A stretch of DNA of 64,000 nt from CAVTBT01 sp963733065 (GTDB lineage Bacteria > Actinomycetota > Thermoleophilia > Gaiellales > Gaiellaceae): the NCBI GenBank assembly GCA_963733065.1, contig CAVTBT010000005.1:916029-980028 (forward strand), read 5' to 3'. A program made the translations under genes and the position numbers. Position 1 is the first letter of the stretch; the number at the start of each line of letters is the position of its first letter. The notes under the pieces were generated by a model. That model had not been told where the DNA came from. It did no database searches and was given only the letters and a program-made list of their open reading frames with translations. Shown here piece after piece: positions 16,296-23,717 of this stretch.

Positions 16296-17725
16296 AGCCG
16301 CAGCACCTCGGCGAGCGGGCGCGTGTTGCGGACGCGGCCACGTGGCGCGCCTCCCCGGCGGGCGGTCGCCACCGACAGCCCCATGACGTCCAGGCTGCCC
16401 GTCGAGTGAGCATCGGTCGAGCAGACGATCTCGACACCAGCCGCCATCGCCTCGGCGACGTGCACCCCCGACAGGTCGAGTCGGTCGGGCAGTCCGTTCA
16501 CCTCGAGTGCGACGCCGGTCTCGAGGCAGACCGCGAACACCTCGTCGAGGTCGAGAGCGTTCTCCGGCCGGTGGCCGAGCAGCCGGCCCTTCGGGTGCGA
16601 GAGGCAGCGTGCGGCCGGGTGGCGCATGGCCTCGACGACCTGCTCGGTGAGCATGCCGCGCGGCTGCCGCTGGCCGGCGTGCAGCGAGATCTGTACCCAG
16701 TCGAGCTCGCCGAGGACGTCGTCGGGCAGGTCGAGGGAGCCGTCCGAGAGGATGTCGCACTCGGCACCGCGCAGGATGCGGAACGGGGCCAGCGCCTCGT
16801 TGGCGGCCGCGATCTCCTCGCCCTGCCGGCGCACTTCGTCGCCGTCGAGCCCCGGGACGACGCGGACGGCCCGCGTGTGGTCGCAGATCGCCAGGTACTC
16901 GTAGCCGAGCCCGCGGGCGGCCTCGCCCATCTCGAGCACCGTCGCGCGGCCGTCGGACCACGTCGTGTGGCAATGGAGGTCGCCGCGGACGTCGGCGAGC
17001 GACACGAGGTCGGCCGGCTGCGGGGGCGCGTCCACCTCGCGCAGCTCCGGAGCGACGAACGGCAGCCCGAGCACCTCGAACACTTCCTCCTCGCTGTCGG
17101 CTGCCGGCAGTTCGCCGAGCGCTGCCAGCCACTCGGCCGAGCCGGTCGCGCGCAAGAGCGCTGTACCCGCCGGCCCGGCGTGAAGCTCGACCGGGAGGCC
17201 GTTCGCCGCTGCCACCACTGCTCGCTCCGCCTCCCGTGACAGCACGCTCACCACCGCCGGGTTGCCCTCGACCCCGTCGAGCGACGGTACGGCGATCGCG
17301 TGGCGCTCCGGAAGCTCGACGCCGCGTCGTGCGTCGCCGGCGACAACGCCGCCGAGCGCGGCGGCGAGCTCGTCCAGCGCCCGGCGCGCCTCGCTGAGCA
17401 GCACGACACGCGGCCGCCGCACACGCTCCTCGGCACGCCGCACCTTGGACGGCGCCAGCGATGCCTCGAGCTCCGCGACTTCGGCGAGCTCGCCCGTCTC
17501 CACGAGCTCGCGCAGCCGCGCCTCGATCGACGCCCCGACGCCGCGGAGCTCGCGGGCGCGCCCCGCACGCACGAGCGCGGCCACGTCGACGGGCGCTGTC
17601 CGCACAAGCGCTGCGGCGCGGCGGTACGCGCGCACGGCGTAGCGGGTCGAGCCGGCAGCGTCGAGCAGCAACGCCAGCCGGTCGAGCCGGTCCGCGATCG
17701 CCTCGTTGTCGAGTCTCGCAGTCAC
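16292..17725 (-). CDS. PolX-like PHP-domain protein with degenerate polymerase domain
   Basis: 477 aa from GTG 17725. Residues 1-90 are the helix-hairpin-helix 8-kDa region of family X polymerases (RAYRRAAALVR, RGVGASIEARLRELVETG). The palm region is short and altered: where PolX has GSxRRGxExxGDxD the sequence is GDARRGVELPERHAIAV (130-146), without the catalytic aspartates. LGLPFVAPELREV (219-231) is the usual linker, and residues 245-477 are a well-kept PHP phosphoesterase: DLHCHTTWSDGRA, ICDHT, ECDIL, SLHAG, LSHPKGR, STDAHSTG. Likely a metal-dependent nuclease without polymerase activity. Family members are usually about 570 aa. Confidence 0.87.
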   Translation of the reverse strand: MTARLDNEAIADRLDRLALLLDAAGSTRYAVRAYRRAAALVRTAPVDVAALVRAGRARELRGVGASIEARLRELVETGELAEVAELEASLAPSKVRRAEERVRRPRVVLLSEARRALDELAAALGGVVAGDARRGVELPERHAIAVPSLDGVEGNPAVVSVLSREAERAVVAAANGLPVELHAGPAGTALLRATGSAEWLAALGELPAADSEEEVFEVLGLPFVAPELREVDAPPQPADLVSLADVRGDLHCHTTWSDGRATVLEMGEAARGLGYEYLAICDHTRAVRVVPGLDGDEVRRQGEEIAAANEALAPFRILRGAECDILSDGSLDLPDDVLGELDWVQISLHAGQRQPRGMLTEQVVEAMRHPAARCLSHPKGRLLGHRPENALDLDEVFAVCLETGVALEVNGLPDRLDLSGVHVAEAMAAGVEIVCSTDAHSTGSLDVMGLSVATARRGGAPRGRVRNTRPLAEVLRL

Positions 17726-17730
17726 CCGGC

Positions 17731-17736
17731 TAGTCT
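17731..17736 (+). promoter_or_regulatory. leaderless-type -10 element (TAGTCT) of the F420 operon
   Basis: TAGTCT is followed by 7 bases and GTG 17744, with no Shine-Dalgarno. It would drive the four-gene cofC-cofD-npdG-cofE operon. The PolX-like gene diverges from only 5 bases away. Confidence 0.5.
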
Positions 17737-17743
17737 CTTCCCC

Positions 17744-18322
17744 GTGCGCGCGATCGTCGTCCCCTACCGCGCGAACGGGAAGAGTCGGCTCCCCGAGCCG
17801 GTGCGCGCCGAGCTCGCGCTCGCGATGCTCGCGGACGTCGTGACCGCCTGCGTGGCGACGGCGCCGACGACGGTCGTCACCGACGACCGCGAGGCGGCGC
17901 AGCTCGTGGAGGGGCTCGGCGCGGCGACGGCCGCCGATCCGGGCGACGGGCAGGGCGCGGCCGTCGCAGCGACGCTCGCGGGCCTCGACGGCACGGTGCT
18001 GGTGGTGAACGCCGACGTCCCCTGCGCGGTTCCGGCCGACCTGCGGGCGCTGGGCGCGATCGGCGACGCGGGCGCGCTCGGGGTCGTCGAGGCGGTCGAC
18101 GGGACGACGAATGCACTGGCGCTGCCGGACCCGGGACTGTTCGCGGCGCTGTACGGGCCGGGCAGCGCTGTGCGTTTCCGCGAGCACGCCGGCGCGCTGG
18201 GTATCGACGCCGTCTCGGCCGTCGTCCCGAACCTCGCGGACGACGTCGACACCATCGACGACCTCGAGCGCGTCGCCGTGCGGGCCGGGCCGCGCACGCA
18301 GGCGGCGCTCGCGGCCCTGTGA
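17744..18322 (+). CDS. cofC: phosphoenolpyruvate/2-phospho-L-lactate guanylyltransferase
   Basis: 192 aa, known as CofC or FbiD. It activates phosphoenolpyruvate (actinobacteria) or 2-phospho-L-lactate with GTP for coenzyme F420 synthesis. The N-terminus AIVVPYRANGKSRLPEP is the nucleotidyltransferase loop with the conserved K-S-R-L; VLVVNADVPCAV carries the metal-binding Asp, and the end (VVPNLADDVDTIDDLERV) is the typical family C-terminus. The stop overlaps cofD (GTGA). Context with cofD, npdG and cofE makes the call firm despite its small size. Confidence 0.93.
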   Translation: MRAIVVPYRANGKSRLPEPVRAELALAMLADVVTACVATAPTTVVTDDREAAQLVEGLGAATAADPGDGQGAAVAATLAGLDGTVLVVNADVPCAVPADLRALGAIGDAGALGVVEAVDGTTNALALPDPGLFAALYGPGSAVRFREHAGALGIDAVSAVVPNLADDVDTIDDLERVAVRAGPRTQAALAAL

Positions 18323-19227
18323 CGATCGTCCTTCTCTCCGGCGGTGTGGGCGGAGCCCGCTTCGCGCGCGGTCTCGCCACCGTGGTCGACTCGGGCGAGC
18401 TGACAGTCGTCGGCAACGTGGGCGACGACGTCGAGGTGCTCGGCCTGCACGTCTCGCCGGACCTCGACAGCCTGCTCTACGCGCTGGGCGGCCTCCACGA
18501 CGAGGAGCGCGGCTGGGGGCGTGCCGGCGAGACGTGGCGGACGCTCGAGAGCGCCGCCGCCTGGGGCGGTGAGGACTGGTTCCGTCTCGGCGACCTCGAC
18601 CTGGGTCTCCACCTCGTGCGGACGCAGGCGCTGCGGGCCGGCGAGCCCCTGTCGAGCGTGACCTGCCGGCTCGCGGCCGCCGCCGGGCTCCGGACACGCC
18701 TGCTGCCTGCGACGGACGACCGCCTGCGGACCTGGCTGGACACTCCGGCGGGGCCGTTCCCCTTCCAGGAGTGGTTCGTCGCGCGCGGGCACCGGGACGA
18801 GGTGGACGGCGTCCGGTTCGAGGGCGCCGAGGCGTCGCGGGCGGCACCGGGTGTGCTCGCGGCGCTCGCCGCCGCGGAGGCGATCCTCGTGGCGCCCAGC
18901 AACCCGTACGTCAGCATCGGCCCGATCGTGGCGGTGCCGGAGATCCGCGAGTCGCTCGTCGCGCGCAGCGTCCCCTGCGTCGCGGTGAGCCCGATCGTCG
19001 CCGGCCGCGCCGTCCGAGGCCCGGCCGACCGTATGCTCCGCCGCATGGCGGGCGGCACGACTCCGGCGCACGTCGCGGGCTGCTACGCCGGCCTGATCGA
19101 CGCGCTCGTGATCGACGAGGCCGACCGCGACGAGGCCGGCGTGCGCACCGTCGTGACGCGGACGCTGATGACGGATCCGGACGCGGCGAGGCGCCTGGCG
19201 GAGACGACGCTCGAGGCGGCTGCGTGA
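18319..19227 (+). CDS. cofD: F420 phosphotransferase CofD/FbiA
   Basis: 302 aa. It transfers the activated three-carbon phosphate to the deazaflavin FO, giving (dehydro-)F420-0. Recognised by VLLSGGVGGARFARGLA at the N-terminus, VVGNVGDDVEVLGLHVSPDLDS (quoted in part: GNVGDDVEVLGLHVSPDLD), and LVAPSNPYVSIGPIVAVPEI near residue 195, all diagnostic of the family. Starts at GTG 18319 overlapping cofC and ends overlapping npdG; both junctions are GTGA. Confidence 0.95.
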   Translation: MTIVLLSGGVGGARFARGLATVVDSGELTVVGNVGDDVEVLGLHVSPDLDSLLYALGGLHDEERGWGRAGETWRTLESAAAWGGEDWFRLGDLDLGLHLVRTQALRAGEPLSSVTCRLAAAAGLRTRLLPATDDRLRTWLDTPAGPFPFQEWFVARGHRDEVDGVRFEGAEASRAAPGVLAALAAAEAILVAPSNPYVSIGPIVAVPEIRESLVARSVPCVAVSPIVAGRAVRGPADRMLRRMAGGTTPAHVAGCYAGLIDALVIDEADRDEAGVRTVVTRTLMTDPDAARRLAETTLEAAA

Positions 19228-19847
19228 GGGTCGCGATCGTCGGCGGCACCGGCGGGTTCGGAACAGCGCTCGCCCGTCGGCTCGTCGACGCCGGCGACGC
19301 GGTCGTGATCGGCTCGCGCGACGCCGCGCGCGCGCTCGAGGCAGCCGGGCCGCTCGGCGCCGAGGGCGAGACGAACGAGGACGCCGTGCGGGGTGCCGAG
19401 CTCGTCGTTCTCGCGACGAAAGCGGATGCGGCCCTCGAGACCGCCGCCTCGCTGCGCGCCGCCATCGGTGCCACACCCGTGCTGTCCGTGGCCTCAGTGC
19501 TCACGTTCACGAAGCACGGCGTCTTCCCGGGCGACGAGCCGACCTCGATCGCCGAGCGCCTCGCCGCCACGCTCGACGCGCCCGTTGTGGCCGGCCTGCA
19601 CTCGCTCGCGGCCGCGACGCTGGGCGGCGACGAGCCGCCGGAGGAGGATGCGCTCGTCTGCGGCGACGACGCCGAGGCGAAGGCGCTCGCGCTCGAGCTC
19701 GCCGCCAAGGTGTGCGACGGGCGTGCGCTCGATGCCGGACCGCTGGCCAGTGCCCGCGCGCTCGAGGGCATGACCGCGGTGATCGTGAACATGAACAAGC
19801 GGTACAAGGCCCACACCGGCCTGCGCGTCACCGGCCTCCGCCGGTGA
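19224..19847 (+). CDS. npdG: F420H2:NADP+ oxidoreductase
   Basis: 207 aa, Rossmann-fold enzyme moving hydride between F420H2 and NADP+. N-terminal VAIVGGTGGFGTALARRLVD gives the GxGxxG nucleotide site followed by SRDAARAL, which fits NADP 2'-phosphate recognition. VLATKADAALE and SARALEGMTAVIVNMNKRYK are typical of the FNO family. GTG 19224 overlaps the cofD stop; the end overlaps the cofE start. It lets the cell exchange reducing power between the F420 and NADP pools made and used by this operon. Confidence 0.9.
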   Translation: MRVAIVGGTGGFGTALARRLVDAGDAVVIGSRDAARALEAAGPLGAEGETNEDAVRGAELVVLATKADAALETAASLRAAIGATPVLSVASVLTFTKHGVFPGDEPTSIAERLAATLDAPVVAGLHSLAAATLGGDEPPEEDALVCGDDAEAKALALELAAKVCDGRALDAGPLASARALEGMTAVIVNMNKRYKAHTGLRVTGLRR

Positions 19848-20584
19848 GCCCCCTCACCGTCCTCCCGCTCGAGGGCCTGCCCGAGCTGCGGGACGGGGAC
19901 GACCTCGCCGCGCTGCTCGCGGCGGCCGCCGAGCGCGCCGGCGGGCTGCTGGACGCGGATGTGGTCGTGGTCGCGCAGAAGGCCGTCAGCAAGGTGGAGG
20001 GGCGAGTCGTGCCGCTGGACGACGTGACGCCGTCGGCCCGGGCACGTGAGCTCGCAGGCGACCGTGATCCCCGGCACATGCAGATCGTGCTCGACGAGAC
20101 CGCCAGGGTGGTCCGCTCTCGGCCGCCGCTCCTGATCGCGGCGACACGGCACGGCTTCGTCTGCGCTTCCGCAGGCGTCGATGCGTCGAACGCTCCCGGC
20201 GCGGGCTCGCTCGTCCTCCTGCCGGTCGACCCTGACGCCTCGGCCGAGCGGCTCCGCGTCGCGCTTCGCGCGCGCACCGGTGCAGACGTCGGGGTGATCG
20301 TGAGCGACTCGTTCGGCCGTCCGTGGCGGCAGGGGACGACGGACGTCGCGCTCGGGGTCGCCGGGCTGGCTCCGCTCCTCGACCTGCGCGGCACCGTCGA
20401 TCCGGCCGGCTACGAGCTGCACGCGACGCAGATCGCCGTCGCGGACGAGCTCGCGGGCGCCGCGGAGCTCGTGATGGGAAAGACGCGGGGCGTCCCCGGG
20501 GCGATCGTCCGCGGTGTCGACGTCCGCGGCACCGGCTCTGGTCGCGACCTCGTCATGCCGCCGGAGCGCGATCTCTTTCGTTAG
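19844..20584 (+). CDS. cofE: F420-0:gamma-L-glutamate ligase, stand-alone CofE
   Basis: 246 aa. Adds L-glutamate residues to (dehydro-)F420-0 using GTP. Motifs: VVVVAQKAVSKVEGRVVPLD near residue 40, HGFVCASAGVDASNAPG near 105, and VGVIVSDSFGRPWRQGTTDV near 147. It corresponds only to the N-terminal half of mycobacterial FbiB; the C-terminal nitroreductase-like FMN domain, which reduces dehydro-F420-0 there, is absent and no separate copy is seen in the window. Start GTG 19844 overlaps npdG. Last gene of the operon. Confidence 0.94.
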   Translation: MSPLTVLPLEGLPELRDGDDLAALLAAAAERAGGLLDADVVVVAQKAVSKVEGRVVPLDDVTPSARARELAGDRDPRHMQIVLDETARVVRSRPPLLIAATRHGFVCASAGVDASNAPGAGSLVLLPVDPDASAERLRVALRARTGADVGVIVSDSFGRPWRQGTTDVALGVAGLAPLLDLRGTVDPAGYELHATQIAVADELAGAAELVMGKTRGVPGAIVRGVDVRGTGSGRDLVMPPERDLFR

Positions 20585-20614
20585 GTCCGGTTTCGCTTTC
20601 TCCGGTTGCCGGTT

Positions 20615-20620
20615 TACGAT
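20615..20620 (+). promoter_or_regulatory. leaderless-type -10 element (TACGAT) of cytochrome c gene
   Basis: TACGAT is followed by 7 bases and GTG 20628. The only purine stretch (GGAG) directly abuts the start, too close for a ribosome binding site. Confidence 0.4.
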
Positions 20621-20627
20621 CGTTGGA

Positions 20628-21039
20628 GTGCCCACCCGCGTCCTCGTCCTCGCCTCGTTCGCGCTCGCACTGGCGAGCTGCGGCGGTGGCGGCGGGGACT
20701 CGTCGGCCGAGCCGTCCGGCCAGACCACCGGCCAGGAGCGGCACGACGGCCGCCGAGACGGGCGGCTCCGGCACCGGCGAAGGGGATCCGGACCTCGGCG
20801 TGCTCATCTGGCACGAGCAGGGCTGCGTGGGCTGCCACGAGCTGGCGGACGCCGGCATCGGGGCCACCGGCCGCGCGGGCGTCGTCGGCCCGAACCTGGA
20901 CGAGTCGAAGCCGAGCTACGACCTCGTTGTCGAGCGCGTCACGAACGGCAAGGGCCAGATGCCGTCGTTCACCGACCAGATGACGCCGGCCGACATCCAG
21001 AACCTCGCGGCCTACGTGTCGTCCGTCGCAGGCACCTAG
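20628..21039 (+). CDS. cytochrome c lipoprotein (needs +1 shift)
   Basis: Two pieces in different frames make one protein. From GTG 20628 comes a lipoprotein signal with lipobox LASC followed by a Gly/Ser linker (SCGGGGGDSSAEPSGQTTGQ). From about 20737, one base further on, comes SGTTAAETGGSGTGEGD and a mono-heme cytochrome domain: EQGCVGCHEL (CxxCH), VVGPNLDES, and NGKGQMPSF with the axial Met. One surplus base, best placed at G20735/20736, restores a protein of about 136 aa. Likely a membrane-anchored periplasmic-side electron carrier. The paralogue just downstream has the same defect in the same linker. Confidence 0.75.
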
Positions 21040-21044
21040 CGGCG

Positions 21045-21471
21045 ATGACCGCGGTAGTCCGACTCGTGCGGCTCATGCTCCTGGGCGCCATCCTGTCGCT
21101 GACGGCGTGCGGCGGGGGCGGCAGCGACGGCTCGTCGGCGAAGCCCGTCCACGGAGCCGGAGCCGGCGACGACCGCCCCGACGACCGCCGGGGGCGGCAC
21201 GCCGGGCGAGGGAGATCCGCGCGCCGGCGAGATCGTCTTCGTCAACGAGGGCTGTGGTGGCTGCCACTCGCTGCGCGACGCAGGGGTGATCGGCAGCATC
21301 GACGACGAGGGCAGCATCGGTCCCGACCTCGACGAGTCCCAGCCGACGTACGAGGAGCTCGTCGAGATCGTGACGAACGGCCGGGGCGCCATGCCCTCGT
21401 TCGGCGGTGACATCAGCGAGCAGGACATCCGGGACGTGTCCGCCTACGTCGCCGAGGTCGCAGGCACGTAA
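21045..21471 (+). CDS. cytochrome c lipoprotein, tandem paralogue (needs +1 shift)
   Basis: Starts ATG 21045, 5 bases after the first cytochrome. Frame one gives the signal VRLMLLGAILSLTACGGGGS (lipobox LTAC) and linker to AKPV; the next frame from 21151 gives TEPEPATTAPTTAGGG and the heme domain: NEGCGGCHSL, SIGPDLDES, NGRGAMPSF, ending AYVAEVAGT. One surplus base (c21149 or c21150) separates them. Corrected length is about 141 aa. The heme domains of the two copies are closely similar, so this is a tandem duplication. Partner oxidoreductase unknown. Confidence 0.75.
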
Positions 21472-21491
21472 AGGGGATCAGACTCGGACGA

Positions 21492-21497
21492 TAAGCT
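21492..21497 (+). promoter_or_regulatory. leaderless-type -10 element (TAAGCT)
   Basis: TAAGCT is followed by 7 bases and GTG 21505, with no Shine-Dalgarno. It separates the aldolase-like gene from the cytochrome pair. Confidence 0.45.
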
Positions 21498-21504
21498 GTC
21501 GCCC

Positions 21505-22560
21505 GTGCCACGGTACGTCATCGCGGGCGAGCCGACGTCGGAGTCGCTGGGCCGGTTCGCGGAGGAGATGGGCGCCGTCCTCGAGCGGGACGGCTGGGAG
21601 CGGCGTGGGGACGTCGCGGAGGCCGACCTCGTGCTCAACCTCGTCGACCCGGCCGCGCCGAAGGCGTTCCGCCGCCGCTCGAAGGGCACGTACTCGGCGA
21701 CCCTCTACGAGCTGCCCGCCGCGCCCGCGGAGGTGCTGAAGGCGAGCTACCCGCTGCTCGTGCGTTCGCTCGCGAACATCGTCCTGCTGCGCGTGGAGGG
21801 CGAGGGCGTGTGGTTCACGACGATGGAGCGCGGCCACTACGGCATCACCGACGATCCCGTCGAGACCGTCGAGCGCCTCGTGCCGCTGGCGCAATCGAAG
21901 CTCGTGATCGACAACGAGTTCCGCACCGATCTCGAGCCGGAGCTCTGGGACGGCGACGACGTCACCGAGGACATCAAGGCCGCGGGCACACGGATGGGCG
22001 ACCTCGACCTGCTGCCCGCGCCGTTCCCGATCGAAGACCTGCTCGACGAGCGCGACCTCCGTCATGTCATGCGCCTCTACGGCGTCGGCGGGCTCTCGTA
22101 CGGCAACCTCTCGGCGCGTCTCGACGACACCCGCTTCTGGATGAGCGCCAGCGGCGTCGACAAGTCGCGGCTCGAGACGCCCGGCCGGGACATCCTGCTC
22201 GTCACCGACTACGACCCGGAGCACGCCCGGATGATCCTGAGCGTCCCGCCCGGCATCGAGCCGAGGCGTGTTTCCGTGGACGCGATCGAGCACTGGATGA
22301 TCTACCGCGAGCATCCCGACGTCGGCGCGATCCTCCATGTGCACGCATGGATGCAGGGCATCGCCGCGACGGAGATCAACTACCCGTGCGGCACCCAGGA
22401 GCTCGCCGAGTCGGTCGCCGAGCTGATCGCCCGCGAGCCCGATCCCGCACATGCGGTGATCGGCCTGCGGAACCACGGCATCACCGCGACGGGCGAGACC
22501 CTGACCGAGATCCTCGACCGGATCGAGCCGATGGTGCTGCGCCAGGTGCCGATGAGCTGA
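21505..22560 (+). CDS. class II aldolase/adducin-family protein with N-terminal extension
   Basis: 351 aa. Residues about 180-351 are the class II aldolase fold: RHVMRLYGVGGLSYGNLSAR, WMSASGVDKSRLETPGRDI, AILHVHAWMQG with the paired zinc-binding His, and GLRNHGITATGETLTEIL with the third. Residues 1-165 (RYVIAGEPTSESLGRFAEEM..., YSATLYELPAAPAEVLKASY) form an alpha/beta region I cannot assign; it is much longer than in fuculose-phosphate aldolases. The metal site suggests a sugar-phosphate aldolase, epimerase or dehydratase; the substrate is unknown. The 3' end overlaps the convergent VKOR gene by 80 bases. Confidence 0.8.
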   Translation: MPRYVIAGEPTSESLGRFAEEMGAVLERDGWERRGDVAEADLVLNLVDPAAPKAFRRRSKGTYSATLYELPAAPAEVLKASYPLLVRSLANIVLLRVEGEGVWFTTMERGHYGITDDPVETVERLVPLAQSKLVIDNEFRTDLEPELWDGDDVTEDIKAAGTRMGDLDLLPAPFPIEDLLDERDLRHVMRLYGVGGLSYGNLSARLDDTRFWMSASGVDKSRLETPGRDILLVTDYDPEHARMILSVPPGIEPRRVSVDAIEHWMIYREHPDVGAILHVHAWMQGIAATEINYPCGTQELAESVAELIAREPDPAHAVIGLRNHGITATGETLTEILDRIEPMVLRQVPMS

Positions 22561-22954
22561 GCCGCGCGACCGCGGCCACGGCGAGCAGCGCGACGACGAC
22601 GTCGTTCGCCAGGCACCACGAGCACACGGCGTCGATCACGGCGAGCTGGATGACGATCAGGTAGACGGCGAAGGCGGTGCCTGCGAGCGCCATCACCGCG
22701 ACGGCCTGCCTGGCCACGGGCGCGTCCCAGGCCACGAGCCCCAGCACCGTCGCGTAGAGGAGCAGGCCGAGCAGCGCGACCGGGATGCCCGCGAGCTCCG
22801 CGTAGCTCGACTCCTGAACGGTCTCGCAGCCTCCTCCGCCGATCGGGCAGGAGACGGACTCGTGCGCGTAGCGGGCCCAGGTCAGGTACCCCGCGATGGC
22901 GAGTCCTGCGACGGCGAGGACGGCGACCGAGCGTCGCAGCGCGGCGTCGGTCAC
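22481..22954 (-). CDS. vitamin K epoxide reductase family membrane protein
   Basis: 157 aa with four membrane helices. VSCPIGGGGCETVQESSYAE carries the loop cysteine pair, and IDAVCSWCLANDVVVALLA the membrane-embedded CxxC that passes electrons to quinone. In bacteria VKOR replaces DsbB and reoxidises a DsbA-like protein, and the gene for one is directly upstream (GTGA overlap at 22951-22954). The last 25 residues are low-complexity Ser/Gly/Arg read antisense to the aldolase gene and may be incidental. Confidence 0.9.
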   Translation of the reverse strand: MTDAALRRSVAVLAVAGLAIAGYLTWARYAHESVSCPIGGGGCETVQESSYAELAGIPVALLGLLLYATVLGLVAWDAPVARQAVAVMALAGTAFAVYLIVIQLAVIDAVCSWCLANDVVVALLAVAAVARLSSSAPGAAPSARSGRGSRSGSRPSR

Positions 22955-23698
22955 GACCCGGTTGCGATCGTCAGCGCCTGCTCGAAGGCCTCGGGCCCGA
23001 CGGCGCCGGTCGCCACCGGGACGGTCGTGCCGCCCGGCGTGCCGACCAGGAAGAAGGGCGTCGCGTCGACCTGGTCGGTCTCGGCCTGCGCCCTGATCTC
23101 GGCGATCGCGTCGTCGTAGCGCGTGCTCTTCGATGCAGCCACCATCGCGTCCGGGTCGAGGTCGAGCTCCGTCGCGACCGCGCGGAGCAGACCGTCGGTG
23201 ACCCAGCCCGAGTTCTCCGCGCCCTGGTTCGCGTAGAGCAGCTCGATGGCGCCCCAGGCCTGGTCGCGCTCGGCGGCCGCGAGGACGAAGCGCAACGCCT
23301 TCTCCGAGTCCGGACCGAGCACCGCCAGGCCGCGGAAGTCGATCGTGGCCTTGCCGGGCTCGACCCAGCGCTCGATCAGCTGGGGCAGCGTCTGCTGCGC
23401 GAACTTCGCGCAGAACGGGCACTGCAGGTCCGCGTACTCCACGACGACGCCGGGGGCGTTCGGCCGGCCCAGGATGAGGCCGTTCTGGGGGATGCCCTCG
23501 AGCACTGCGAGCGACGACGTGTCGATCTCCGGCAGCGGGCCGGTCGTCGTGCCGGTGCGTCGTCCCCGTGGTCGTCTGGGTCGTCGGCGCGGCGTCGCCG
23601 TCCTCGTCGTCACCGCCGCCGACGACGCTCACGGCGATCAGCACGGCCGCCAACAGGGCCGCCGCTCCACCGACCAGAAGCAGCGTCCGGCGGCTCAT
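22951..23698 (-). CDS. DsbA-family thiol oxidoreductase (needs +1 shift)
   Basis: ATG 23698 gives a signal anchor (SRRTLLLVGGAAALLAAVLI) and a Thr-rich linker (APTTQTTTGTT). One base further on in frame comes TGTTTGPLPEIDTSSLAVLE and a DsbA/thioredoxin domain with LQCPFCAKFAQQ (active-site CPFC), a helical insert, and ATPFFLVGTPGGTTVP with the cis-Pro loop. One surplus base at 23557 joins them into about 248 aa. Without the shift the oxidoreductase would lack its anchor. It probably forms disulfides outside the membrane and is recycled by the adjacent VKOR. Confidence 0.8.
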
Positions 23699-23717
23699 CG
23701 GCGGCCAGTGTAGTCGG

